Below are positions 27,454 through 36,506 of a stretch of DNA of 64,000 nucleotides, in pieces (positions within the stretch are counted from its first letter, which is position 1; each line of letters opens with the position of its first letter). The notes under the pieces were generated by a model that saw only the letters and a program-made list of their open reading frames with translations, was not told the origin of the DNA and did no database searches. Position numbers and translations under genes: made by a program. The stretch comes from Candidatus Tepidiaquacella proteinivora. GTDB lineage: Bacteria; Bacteroidota; Ignavibacteria; Tepidaquicellales; Tepidaquicellaceae. The stretch covers positions 1,187,501 through 1,251,500 of the forward strand of contig CP054675.1 in NCBI GenBank assembly GCA_013348845.1, in the 5' to 3' direction.

Positions 27454-29823
27454 ATGAAAAAACTAATAATCTTAATTTGCTGTCTTTTATTAGTGGGATT
27501 CAGTATTAAAGATACGAATGCTCAAAACATAGAAAAATATTCTAAAGTAATGATATATGCCAAAACTGATTGGGATTTCAAGAAACTCTCAAATGCAGGA
27601 CTTTTTCTGGATGGTGGTATAAGAAAACCTGGCTATTATTTTGAAACATGGTTATCAGAAAGTGAAATCGAAATGCTTAGAAATTCAGGGGTCCCCTTCG
27701 ATATTACCATAGATGATTGGGATACATATTATAGTAATCTTCAAAGGACAAATTACATTGACCCAAATATCTCATTAACTGATGAATATAACATAACTCA
27801 TAATATATATGGAACAATGGGTGGACACTTAACCTGGTCACATGCTATTTCTAAACTTGACTCTATGCGTCTTGAGTATCCAAGTCTTGTGTCAGTAAAA
27901 TTTTCGATTGGAAATTCTTATGAGGGCAGACCCTTATGGACAGTAAGAATAACAAAAAATCCTGATGCCCCGACAGGCAGACCGGAAATATGGTTAAACG
28001 CATTAACTCATGCAAGAGAACCGCTGGGAATGTCTAATTTATTCTACTACATATATTGGTTACTTGAAAATTATAATATTGACCCGGTTGCTACATACAT
28101 TCTAAACAATAGAGAAATTTATTTCACCCCCTGCCTTAATCCGGATGGATATGTTTATAACCAAACGACAAATCCAAATGGTGGTGGTAATTGGAGAAAA
28201 AACAGACAACCATATAGCACTGCAATAGGAACAGATTTAAATAGAAATTTCGGTACTTATAATTTCTGGAATTCAACAAATGGCGGTTCTTCTACTTCTC
28301 CTTCATCAGATACTTACAGAGGACCATATCCTTTTTCTACTCCTGAAGATTCATGTTTTAGAATATTTGTAAATTCACGAAATTTCAAGTGCCAATTAGA
28401 TTATCATACCTATGGGAACTATTTAATAAAACCCTGGGCATGGTGCGATCCAATTCCGACTCCGGATGATGCAATATTTAATGAAATGGGGGCAGACATT
28501 ACAGCTGTTAATCACTATACATTCGGTACACCCTATCAAACTGTCGGTTATTATGTTAGAGGAGGAGATCTTGATTGGGTATATAGTAATGATTCAACAG
28601 GGCATACATACCATATTTTTGCAATGACCCCTGAGGTTGGTACAACCGGTTTTTGGCCTACACAGGCAGAAATAATACCGTTATGTAAATCCTGTATGCA
28701 TATGAATATTTATATGACACTGGCAGCAGGACCTTACGCAAGTTTGAAAACAGCTACATTTAACAAACAAATATATACACAAAATGAGACAGGTAATTTA
28801 AAGGTTGTTTTCAGAAACAAAGGCTTAATGAATGCTTCGAATGTCAAGGTCCAATTTACTCCTTTAAGTTCCTATGTAACAATCCCAGTTCAGGAATACT
28901 TCAAAGCCTCACTACCTTCAAGAACATCAGATAGTACAACTTTTAACTTTACAATTTCAAATTCTTGTCCAAATAACTTCGGGATTCCTACAAGATTAAG
29001 AATATTACAGAATGATACAGTTGTACTATTTAATCAAGTATATTATTTATTAATTGGAAATGGAGTTGCTATGTTCCAGGATAGTGCAGAAAATGGATTC
29101 GGAAACTGGACTACCAGTAATACATGGGGTATAGTTTCAACACAGTATCATTCTCCGTCTAATTCTTTCACTGATAGTCCCTCAGGGAACTATGGAAACA
29201 ACGCAAATAATTCTATGACACTAAACCTTCCTTTAAATACACAGAATAGCCCTGTGGTTTATCTGTCATTCTGGCATAAATATTACACTGAAGCAGGTTA
29301 TGATTTTTGTAGAGTAGAAGTTTCAAGTAATAATGGTGCAAGCTGGACTGAAGTTACTTCTTATGATGGAAATATGCAAACATGGACTTATCAATCATTT
29401 GATATTAGCTCATATTGCAATTCTTCTCCTACTGTAAAAATCAGATTCAGATTAACAAGTGATTCATATCTAACATACGATGGATGGTATGTTGATGATA
29501 TTAAAATTACGGGTTATCAAAGTGTTATTACCGGAATAGAAAATGGAAACTTAAGTCCATATGAATTTTCATTAGAACAAAATTATCCAAATCCTTTCAA
29601 TCCAATCACTCAAATAAATTATTCAATACCTGAAAAAGGTTTTGTCAAATTAGTAGTATATGATTTACTTGGTAGAGAAGTAGCGACACTGGTTAATGAA
29701 ATTAAGGATGCTGGGAAACATACACTATCTTACGATGCTTCTATGCTTTCAAGTGGTGTTTACTTTTACACATTACAGGTTAATGGTATGACTGAGACCA
29801 GGAAAATGACTTTAATAAGATAG
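27454..29823 (+). CDS. Secreted M14 zinc carboxypeptidase with type IX sorting tail
   Basis: A 789-residue secreted carboxypeptidase of the M14 family. Signal peptide 1-23. The metal ligands are His186 and Glu189 in THAREP and His318 in LDYHTYG. Substrate-binding Asn263-Arg264 lies in DLNRNFG, and the catalytic Glu393 in MTPEVGTTG. A propeptide-like region occupies about 25-115. A jelly-roll domain (about 545-690) has WYVDDIKI, and the type IX sorting domain begins at LEQNYPNPFNP. With the M28 enzyme it forms a secreted peptide-degrading set. A strong terminator follows. Confidence 0.92.
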   Translation: MKKLIILICCLLLVGFSIKDTNAQNIEKYSKVMIYAKTDWDFKKLSNAGLFLDGGIRKPGYYFETWLSESEIEMLRNSGVPFDITIDDWDTYYSNLQRTNYIDPNISLTDEYNITHNIYGTMGGHLTWSHAISKLDSMRLEYPSLVSVKFSIGNSYEGRPLWTVRITKNPDAPTGRPEIWLNALTHAREPLGMSNLFYYIYWLLENYNIDPVATYILNNREIYFTPCLNPDGYVYNQTTNPNGGGNWRKNRQPYSTAIGTDLNRNFGTYNFWNSTNGGSSTSPSSDTYRGPYPFSTPEDSCFRIFVNSRNFKCQLDYHTYGNYLIKPWAWCDPIPTPDDAIFNEMGADITAVNHYTFGTPYQTVGYYVRGGDLDWVYSNDSTGHTYHIFAMTPEVGTTGFWPTQAEIIPLCKSCMHMNIYMTLAAGPYASLKTATFNKQIYTQNETGNLKVVFRNKGLMNASNVKVQFTPLSSYVTIPVQEYFKASLPSRTSDSTTFNFTISNSCPNNFGIPTRLRILQNDTVVLFNQVYYLLIGNGVAMFQDSAENGFGNWTTSNTWGIVSTQYHSPSNSFTDSPSGNYGNNANNSMTLNLPLNTQNSPVVYLSFWHKYYTEAGYDFCRVEVSSNNGASWTEVTSYDGNMQTWTYQSFDISSYCNSSPTVKIRFRLTSDSYLTYDGWYVDDIKITGYQSVITGIENGNLSPYEFSLEQNYPNPFNPITQINYSIPEKGFVKLVVYDLLGREVATLVNEIKDAGKHTLSYDASMLSSGVYFYTLQVNGMTETRKMTLIR

Positions 29824-29844
29824 AATTTTGTTAAAAGAAATTTT

Positions 29845-29883
29845 AAAAAACCGCAATCTTAATTTAACGATTGCGGTTTTTTT
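29845..29883 (+). terminator. Rho-independent terminator after the M14 carboxypeptidase
   Basis: A 14-base stem (AAAAAACCGCAATC with GATTGCGGTTTTTT) closes a 10-base loop and is followed by T residues. The next gene starts only 16 bases later, so its promoter must overlap the terminator or it depends on read-through. Confidence 0.9.
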
Positions 29884-29898
29884 ATTATATTATTCAGT

Positions 29899-31458
29899 AT
29901 GAGAGTTTTATTATACAATGGTAAAATCTGGAAAGGTAATAACAATTTTGTTGATTCAATTGGTTGGGATAATTCTTCGGGTACTATTATTGAAACCGGG
30001 AATATGATCAATATTGATAAAAAAAATTACAAGGAAATAATCAATTTAAACGGAAAATTAGTTTTACCTTCCTTTTATGAGGGGCATTGTCATCTAATAA
30101 AGGGTTCGAAAATTAAAAAAGAACTTAACTTAAGAAATGCAAAGACAAAAAATGATTTCAGGAATTTAATAAATGAATATAAAAAAACATTGAAGGCAAA
30201 TCGATGGATACAGGGTGGATATTTTACTGAAACCGAATTTACTGAAAATTTCAAAGTTGATAGATATTTACTTGATGATATTTGTCGTGATATTCCAATT
30301 TTTATTCAAAGAATTGATTTACATTCCGCCATCGTTAATACTAAAGCAATACAACTTACCGAGATAGACAAGCAATTAGAAAACTTCAGTAAAGAAGAAA
30401 TAATTCTGGGTTCTAATGGTGAACTGACAGGTGAATTAAAAGAAAGAGCAATGTTTTTTGTCTACGATAGAATTCCACCAAAAACTACTGAGGAAATATG
30501 TGATGCTGTTGAAGAAGAAATTAAATACCTGAATAGTCTGGGGATTACTTCAATTAATGATGTAACATATCCAGAAGATATTGAAATATACAGGGAACTA
30601 TTAAGAAGAAATAGATTTGAATTAGATATAAATTCGTGTTTGTTATTTGAACAATTCCCCGAGTATAATAAAATTTCTGAAATATTTTCAAAATATAAAA
30701 AAATTAAGTTTAATACATTTAAAGCCTTTTATGATGGGGCACTTTCAAGTGAATCTGCATTACTTTGGAAAAATTATAAAGGGAAAAATCATAATGGTAT
30801 AAAAACAGATTTTGTAAAATCTGGAGAATTTAAAAGACTTGCAATAGAAATTGATAAATCAGGGAAACAATTGATGATACATGCTATAGGAGATAAAGCT
30901 GTAAGTGAAGTATTGGATTTTGCTGAAGAATTAGAAAATATAAATGGTAAAAGAGATAGAAGATTAAGGATTGAACATGCTCAACATATTCGGCCAGATG
31001 ATTTTCAAAGATTCATAAAATTAAATGTAATAACATCCGTTCAACCTGCTCATTTGTATATAGATGCAAAAATTGCAATTGAAAAAATAATTGATTTTAA
31101 AAATACTCATAATTATAAACACATTTCACAACTTGGTGGAATAATATGTTTTGGTACAGATTTCCCAGTCGCAAATGAAAATCCTTTTGAGACAATTTAT
31201 TATGCAATGACAAGAAAGGTTAAGAATATGGATTACGGATTTATCCCGGAACTTTCTCTTGATTTAAACACATGCTTGCTTTCCTATACATATAATAATG
31301 CCTATGCTTGTTTTGAAGAAAGAAGAAAAGGAAAATTAGAAGCAGGATATGATGCTGATTTAATAATTTTGAATAATGATATTCTCAAATGCAATGCATC
31401 TGAGATAAGAGATATAAAAGTTGAAATGACCTATTTTAAAGGAAAACGAATACATTAA
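29899..31458 (+). CDS. YtcJ-like metal-dependent amidohydrolase
   Basis: A 519-residue amidohydrolase of the YtcJ/imidazolonepropionase-like group. The metal site starts with His63-x-His65 (YEGHCHLIKG). IHAIGDKAV and RIEHAQHI hold later histidine ligands, and FGTDFPVANENPF carries the conserved Asp. The C-terminal composite beta domain (GKLEAGYDADLIIL) is complete. No signal peptide, so cytosolic. These enzymes hydrolyse amide or formamide bonds in small molecules. The substrate is not predictable. Confidence 0.82.
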   Translation: MRVLLYNGKIWKGNNNFVDSIGWDNSSGTIIETGNMINIDKKNYKEIINLNGKLVLPSFYEGHCHLIKGSKIKKELNLRNAKTKNDFRNLINEYKKTLKANRWIQGGYFTETEFTENFKVDRYLLDDICRDIPIFIQRIDLHSAIVNTKAIQLTEIDKQLENFSKEEIILGSNGELTGELKERAMFFVYDRIPPKTTEEICDAVEEEIKYLNSLGITSINDVTYPEDIEIYRELLRRNRFELDINSCLLFEQFPEYNKISEIFSKYKKIKFNTFKAFYDGALSSESALLWKNYKGKNHNGIKTDFVKSGEFKRLAIEIDKSGKQLMIHAIGDKAVSEVLDFAEELENINGKRDRRLRIEHAQHIRPDDFQRFIKLNVITSVQPAHLYIDAKIAIEKIIDFKNTHNYKHISQLGGIICFGTDFPVANENPFETIYYAMTRKVKNMDYGFIPELSLDLNTCLLSYTYNNAYACFEERRKGKLEAGYDADLIILNNDILKCNASEIRDIKVEMTYFKGKRIH

Positions 31459-31635
31459 TTTTAAACAAGTATATTTACTCCTAAATTATATATTTTTCTA
31501 ATAAATTTAGATTATATATATATAAATAAGATAAAAAGATATTCCACTTTTTTAGTATTACAAATAATATAATGCAATAAATAGTATTATTCAAATACTA
31601 TACAATATTTACAAAATATCCCTCGAAATTTCTTT

Positions 31636-31667
31636 TAAAAAAGGGTGATATATAAATATCACCCTTT
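31636..31667 (-). terminator. Rho-independent terminator of the HU gene
   Basis: A 12-base stem (AAAGGGTGATAT with ATATCACCCTTT) has a 4-base loop; read on the minus strand it ends in TTTTTT. It starts 17 bases beyond the HU stop codon. Confidence 0.85.
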
Positions 31668-31684
31668 AAACTAAGACAAAAAAA

Positions 31685-31969
31685 TTATTTTTTCGCAGCA
31701 TTAACATAATCTGCAAATTCTTTACCGGCTTTAAATTTAACCACTTTCTTTGCAGCAATCTTAATGGTTTCACCGGTTTGCGGATTTCTACCTGTTCTGG
31801 CTTTTCTTTTAGAAGCAGAAAATGTTCCGAAACCTACCAGTGCTACTTTCTCCCCTTTCTTTACAGTTTTCTTAACACCGTCAACAAAAGAATCAAGAGC
31901 AGCTTTTGCTTGAGCTTTTGTAATTTTTGCATCCGCAGCTAACTTGGAAATAAGTTGTTCTTTGTTCAT
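31685..31969 (-). CDS. hup: HU-family DNA-binding protein
   Basis: A 94-residue histone-like protein that bends and compacts DNA. The N-terminal helices are MNKEQLISKLAADAKITKAQ. The conserved beta-arm and core GFGTFSASKRKARTGRNPQTGE carries the DNA-binding arm with its Arg-Asn-Pro tip. It ends in a lysine-rich tail. HU is typical, rather than IHF, because it lacks the IHF-specific C-terminal helix. It is a single-gene unit with its own terminator and a 167-base divergent gap to the phosphoesterase gene. Confidence 0.96.
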   Translation of the reverse strand: MNKEQLISKLAADAKITKAQAKAALDSFVDGVKKTVKKGEKVALVGFGTFSASKRKARTGRNPQTGETIKIAAKKVVKFKAGKEFADYVNAAKK

Positions 31970-32136
31970 AACTTTAGTTTTAAATTTTGTTAATAAAAAT
32001 GCAGTAATAAGATAATAATATATAAATCAAAAAGCAATATTTTTTTTATTATATTATATAGGCAAACCTAAAAGCCCTTTAAAACTACAATGTTTAGAAT
32101 TTTGTTTTATATTTTGTTACAATTAATGAGAGTTTT

Positions 32137-33417
32137 ATGCAACGGATAATATTTTTTACAATTTTATTTTTAATAACTTTTTTATTACAAATATTAGTTC
32201 TGAACAGTTTTAGAAAATATTTTTCAGATAATAATTCTATTAGAAAAAGAATTAATATCATATTGATGATTATTATCTTGTATTTTAATATTCCATATCT
32301 ATTATTAATTCTTTTAAGATTAAAAATTTCCGAATTACCTGAGTTGGTAAACTACATTTATGTTTTACCATTATATATTTATCTCAGTACAATAGTTTTT
32401 ATGGGTATAATTATATTAATAACAAAATTAATAAAATTACCCCTGATTTTAGCATCATTCATTTTAAAAAGGTTTAAATTAATTCGTGAAAAAATAATAA
32501 AACTGAAAAAACAAAAATCAATAGTAAAATTTGAAAATTCAAGAAGAACTTTTATTAAATATTCTGGATTATTCCTTGCTGGTTACGCATTCGCAGGATC
32601 CGGAATAGGAATTATAAGTAAGGACAAATATGAAATATTAAATAAAACTATAAAATTGAAAAATCTTCCGGCAGGACTTAAAGGGTTGAAGATTGTATTA
32701 TTTAGTGATATTCACACAGGTCCGTATATGCAGGAAAGCACAATGAATAAATATGCTGATGTAGTTAACACACTAAATGCTGATATAATATTAATACCGG
32801 GAGATATCACCAATTCAATTGCTGAGGAAGCACTATCGTTTTCAAAATCTTTTAAACATTTGAATTCAAAATTTGGTGTTTATGCAACTCTTGGAAATCA
32901 TGATTATTTTTCTTCTCCAGATGAAATTCAACAAATTATAGAAGACAATACTTCGATAAAACTTCTTAGGAATAAATCGGAAATTCTATCTATTAATGGA
33001 ACAAATTTGTGTATACTCGGTTCTGAAGATACAAGAGATAGCGGAGCTGGAAATAACGCTATTATTAACGGTTTTATAGAACAAACTATTACAGACGCCA
33101 AAGAAAAAGCAAAAATAAACAATATCAGTTATGACAGTTTAATAAAAATCCTTCTGTGTCATAAACCTTATGTCTTTGATTTTATAGATGAATTTAATAT
33201 CGACCTTATGTTAAGTGGTCACACTCATGGTGGGCAAATAATATTTGCTTCAGCGGGAGAGTTAAATTTTTCAATTGCAAGTGCCGTAAGTAAATATGTA
33301 GCTGGATATTACAACAATGGAGCAATGAATTTATATATCTCAAGAGGAATCGGGACAGTCGGTTTACCATTAAGAGTAAATTGCCCTCCAGAAATAACTA
33401 TCATTAAACTGGAATAA
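32137..33417 (+). CDS. Membrane-anchored metallophosphoesterase (YkuE/YaeI-like)
   Basis: A 426-residue protein with three or four N-terminal membrane segments (about 4-22, 41-62, 73-110) and a calcineurin-like phosphoesterase domain (about 184-420). The metal ligands are Asp191 and His193 (FSDIHTG), Asp223 (PGDITN), Asn254-His255 (GNHDYF), His342 (CHKP), and His362/His364 (SGHTHGGQ). A twin-arginine motif, SRRTFIKYSG, at residues 135-144 is followed by a hydrophobic stretch, so the catalytic domain may face the periplasm. Likely substrates are phospho- or pyrophospho-lipids such as polyprenyl-linked ones (inference). Confidence 0.85.
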   Translation: MQRIIFFTILFLITFLLQILVLNSFRKYFSDNNSIRKRINIILMIIILYFNIPYLLLILLRLKISELPELVNYIYVLPLYIYLSTIVFMGIIILITKLIKLPLILASFILKRFKLIREKIIKLKKQKSIVKFENSRRTFIKYSGLFLAGYAFAGSGIGIISKDKYEILNKTIKLKNLPAGLKGLKIVLFSDIHTGPYMQESTMNKYADVVNTLNADIILIPGDITNSIAEEALSFSKSFKHLNSKFGVYATLGNHDYFSSPDEIQQIIEDNTSIKLLRNKSEILSINGTNLCILGSEDTRDSGAGNNAIINGFIEQTITDAKEKAKINNISYDSLIKILLCHKPYVFDFIDEFNIDLMLSGHTHGGQIIFASAGELNFSIASAVSKYVAGYYNNGAMNLYISRGIGTVGLPLRVNCPPEITIIKLE

Positions 33418-33436
33418 ATTCAAAGGAGTTTGATAA

Positions 33437-34024
33437 TTACTTTAACAGTTCTAATACTTTAATATTATTATTTTCTCTTGCTATATCATATGGAGTTTTT
33501 CCCGAATCATTTAACAAAGTTTTATCTGCTTTATTTTCTAATAATAACTTAACTATTTCCTGGTGATTGTATCTTGCTGCTACATGAAGGGGAGTTTCTT
33601 TTGATAAATTCAAGATATTTACATCTGCCTTACTTTCAATAAGTAATTTAGCAATTTCAATATTATTCATTTTAGCACAGTAATGTAAAGCTGTAAATCC
33701 ATAGACATCTTTAAAATTAAGGTTAGCACCGGATTTTATTATAACCTCCGCAATGTTATTATAACCTCTAATTATAGCGACATTAAGAGGAGATTGATAC
33801 TCAAAAGTGGAAGAATCCACCATAGTAACATAAGCGTTATTCTCGGATAAAATTTTTTTAACCTCATCATAATTACTATCTTTTATAAGCTTAAAAAACT
33901 TACGTATCTCATCACTACTTAATACATTGGTATCTTTATTTGTCAGTTCCCCATTCTTTTTGATAGAACAAGAAAAAGTAATTGATATAAGAGCTATCAA
34001 TAATGAAATAATGATATTTTTCAT
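33437..34024 (-). CDS. Ankyrin-repeat lipoprotein
   Basis: A 195-residue lipoprotein; the signal ends at Cys19 (ITFSC). The mature protein has three or four ankyrin repeats, for example GFTALHYCAKMNNIEIAKLL, ETPLHVAARYNHQEIVKLLL and GKTPYDIARENNNIKVLELL. It is probably anchored at the periplasmic or outer membrane and binds a protein partner. It ends in an exposed repeat with no extra domain. It is convergent with the phosphoesterase gene, 19 bases apart. The partner is not predictable. Confidence 0.85.
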   Translation of the reverse strand: MKNIIISLLIALISITFSCSIKKNGELTNKDTNVLSSDEIRKFFKLIKDSNYDEVKKILSENNAYVTMVDSSTFEYQSPLNVAIIRGYNNIAEVIIKSGANLNFKDVYGFTALHYCAKMNNIEIAKLLIESKADVNILNLSKETPLHVAARYNHQEIVKLLLENKADKTLLNDSGKTPYDIARENNNIKVLELLK

Positions 34025-34060
34025 AATAAAGTAAATGATAAATTTTTAAATAGGTGTAGC

Positions 34061-36106
34061 TTATTTGATATATATCATCTTTCGAGTTTCAGAATGGTTA
34101 TCTGAGGAGGACATTCTAAAGAAATATACTCCTGATGTCAAATCTTGTGGGTCAAACTCAACCGTATAATCCCCAGGATTTTTTTTATCAGATAACAGAG
34201 TAATAATCTCTCTTCCTCTTATATCATATATTTTTAAAGTAATATAAGATTCTCTGAAGACCTGAAAAGTGATATATGTTTTTGGATTAAATGGATTTGG
34301 ATAATTTTGATTTAATGTAAAAGTAGGCTTTCCTTTAGAAAAGTCATTATTTAATAACATCTGTAGCGGATATTTGAAGGTTTTCCAATCTTTTAAAGAA
34401 GTTGGGGCAAAAGATAAAGTTGTAGATTGTGCTGTGGCGAGTTGATTACCTCCTTTATTAAAAATTGTTTGAAAAGTTGTTCCTCCATCAGTTGAAATTT
34501 CAACTTTTAAACTATCAATAAAATTTCCCATATACCTTGCATAAGCGTAATCAAATTGCAAAGTATCATATATACTAATATTATAAATCAATGGACTTAA
34601 TAACGTATCCCTTTCACCTATATTACTATAATCATAAAAAGGCATTCTTATACATTTTATCCCTCCAAAACTAATTCCATTATAAGGGGTTACTGCTTCA
34701 AAAGATAACAATCTGTCAGTATTTTTTACTGTCCAGTTTAAGGGTGGAAATTCATATTCAAATAACTCATACCAAGGTGCACCGTTTGAGTCAGAAAAAT
34801 TATCCTGGTTCATCAGGGTGGCATTGAAATAATTTATTCCAGTTTTATTATCTAAATTCGACTTAAATGTAATATTATTTACTTTTTCAAAATTATCGTT
34901 AAGAATTAGTGTTTTAGATTTTCCACTATTTAAGACTTCCCTATTAAAATCTTCCTGTAAAAAAGCAACAGTATATATCAGAGAATCATTCCAATAATTT
35001 TCTTTATGATATCCTATTTCGAACTGATAAGTTCCTTGATTATAATTTATTGTGTATCCATTAGTATCAGGAATAAACTTTCTGAAAACATCATAAAATA
35101 CTTTTACACCATTGGTACCAGGCGGTTCACTGTAAGTAACTTTTCTTTCGACAACAGCAATTCTTAGTCTATAAACAGCAGGTTTTAATGAGTATAATAT
35201 ATTTAAGTTTACTTTCACTTTAACGGAATCTTCAGAAAGATTAGAGTCAATCACATTAATCGAGACGGGACTTCCATACTTCCTCGCTTTACTAAAATTA
35301 GCATTAATTAAAGAATCATATGCATACGGTAATTGTAATCTCTGTTTACCATTTAAAAGAGTATAAGGAACAGAATTTGTATAGTAATAATTTTTTCTAA
35401 AATCTGACTCTATGGGGTTCAAAAGATACATTGAATCATTCCCTGGGGGTGGAAAACCAACATGGTACTTTATAACACATAAATCATTTATATAATTATT
35501 ATGATACAAATCAATATAAGGGTCCTGAAAAGCACAAGCTGGAGATGTTGAGCTTGTGAATTCTTCAACAAGTATCTTTTTAGGAACACCAACTAAGAAA
35601 ACAGAATATTGTGATAACGTATCATTATTATAATTTGTATCTTTCAAATGGGAAGTTACTTTAGTAATAAATGGTACACCGAAATCAATATTTAAAGAAT
35701 CAAAGGTAACTATATAACTTAAATTTGAATTTAAAGATTGGATTTGTTTAACAGAATTATAACCTAATTCTTCTATATTCATCTCTACGGTAAAGGGTGT
35801 CGTAATATTTGAATTACCCGCATTAAATATTATTGCTTGTGGCAGAATAATACTATTGCTCGTATCTGTGATAAAAGTAGTATCTTTATTAATATTTAAA
35901 ATAGAAATAACGGCAAGATCATTTTCATATTTTTTACCAATCATTAAATTATCGATATAAAGATTATTACCGTAGCCATTATAACTTATAAAAGACACTA
36001 TCAAATTCAAAGGTTGAAATTCAGACTCGTTCCCCTTATTAAAAAACCCTCCAAGTAATAGCAATATAAATAATATTAAGAATATTTTTTTCACAGACTT
36101 TATCAA
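34061..36106 (-). CDS. Omp28-like secreted protein with type IX sorting tail
   Basis: A 681-residue secreted protein. The N-terminal hydrophobic segment (7-22) is the signal. Residues about 175-300 contain LVEEFTSSTSPACAF and YHVGFPPPGN, the pattern of the Omp28 thioredoxin-like domain, but with a single Cys191 rather than a CxxC pair. Later parts are beta-sandwich domains with a Leu-Leu-Ser-rich stretch resembling immune-inhibitor-type jelly rolls. The type IX tail starts at LNQNYPNPFNP. The TTG start at 36106 overlaps the stop of the upstream membrane protein. The role is unknown. Confidence 0.75.
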   Translation of the reverse strand: MIKSVKKIFLILFILLLLGGFFNKGNESEFQPLNLIVSFISYNGYGNNLYIDNLMIGKKYENDLAVISILNINKDTTFITDTSNSIILPQAIIFNAGNSNITTPFTVEMNIEELGYNSVKQIQSLNSNLSYIVTFDSLNIDFGVPFITKVTSHLKDTNYNNDTLSQYSVFLVGVPKKILVEEFTSSTSPACAFQDPYIDLYHNNYINDLCVIKYHVGFPPPGNDSMYLLNPIESDFRKNYYYTNSVPYTLLNGKQRLQLPYAYDSLINANFSKARKYGSPVSINVIDSNLSEDSVKVKVNLNILYSLKPAVYRLRIAVVERKVTYSEPPGTNGVKVFYDVFRKFIPDTNGYTINYNQGTYQFEIGYHKENYWNDSLIYTVAFLQEDFNREVLNSGKSKTLILNDNFEKVNNITFKSNLDNKTGINYFNATLMNQDNFSDSNGAPWYELFEYEFPPLNWTVKNTDRLLSFEAVTPYNGISFGGIKCIRMPFYDYSNIGERDTLLSPLIYNISIYDTLQFDYAYARYMGNFIDSLKVEISTDGGTTFQTIFNKGGNQLATAQSTTLSFAPTSLKDWKTFKYPLQMLLNNDFSKGKPTFTLNQNYPNPFNPKTYITFQVFRESYITLKIYDIRGREIITLLSDKKNPGDYTVEFDPQDLTSGVYFFRMSSSDNHSETRKMIYIK

Positions 36107-36489
36107 TTAGGATATTTCAATTTTTCTTCCTTTACCTTACCTAAAGAATAGAAAAATCTATAGAAAAATACTTCAATTATTGTCAAAACAATTAAGCTAA
36201 TTGTATCTTTTGGAGTTAGCAGAACTTTATTATCTCCGAGGGGTTTATAAAATCCGGTAAGCCTTAAGATTTCATCGAGAAAGCTTTTATATTTTATATT
36301 AATGATATAACCCTTATCTGAAATAATCAAACCAATAATCACATCAGTAAGAGTCCAGCCAACGGTAAAAATAATAATTATAAAAATAACATTAAGAAAG
36401 GCCTGGATTAATCCATCGGACTGATAAGACTTTGCAAAAACAAATATTGCAAAAATTGTGTGTAAATAAAAAATAATTACTGTTATCAA
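36103..36489 (-). CDS. Small membrane protein of unknown function
   Basis: A 128-residue protein with three, possibly four, hydrophobic segments (about 2-20, 29-55, 93-114) and a polar loop (59-88) between the last two. I do not recognise a family. It starts with TTG 17 bases after the sugar transferase stop, and its TGA stop overlaps the next gene's TTG by 4 bases, so all three are probably translated from one mRNA. A helper role in envelope glycan or secretion is inference from context only. Confidence 0.6.
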   Translation of the reverse strand: MITVIIFYLHTIFAIFVFAKSYQSDGLIQAFLNVIFIIIIFTVGWTLTDVIIGLIISDKGYIINIKYKSFLDEILRLTGFYKPLGDNKVLLTPKDTISLIVLTIIEVFFYRFFYSLGKVKEEKLKYPN

Positions 36490-36506
36490 AATTAATTTCT
36501 TTAATT

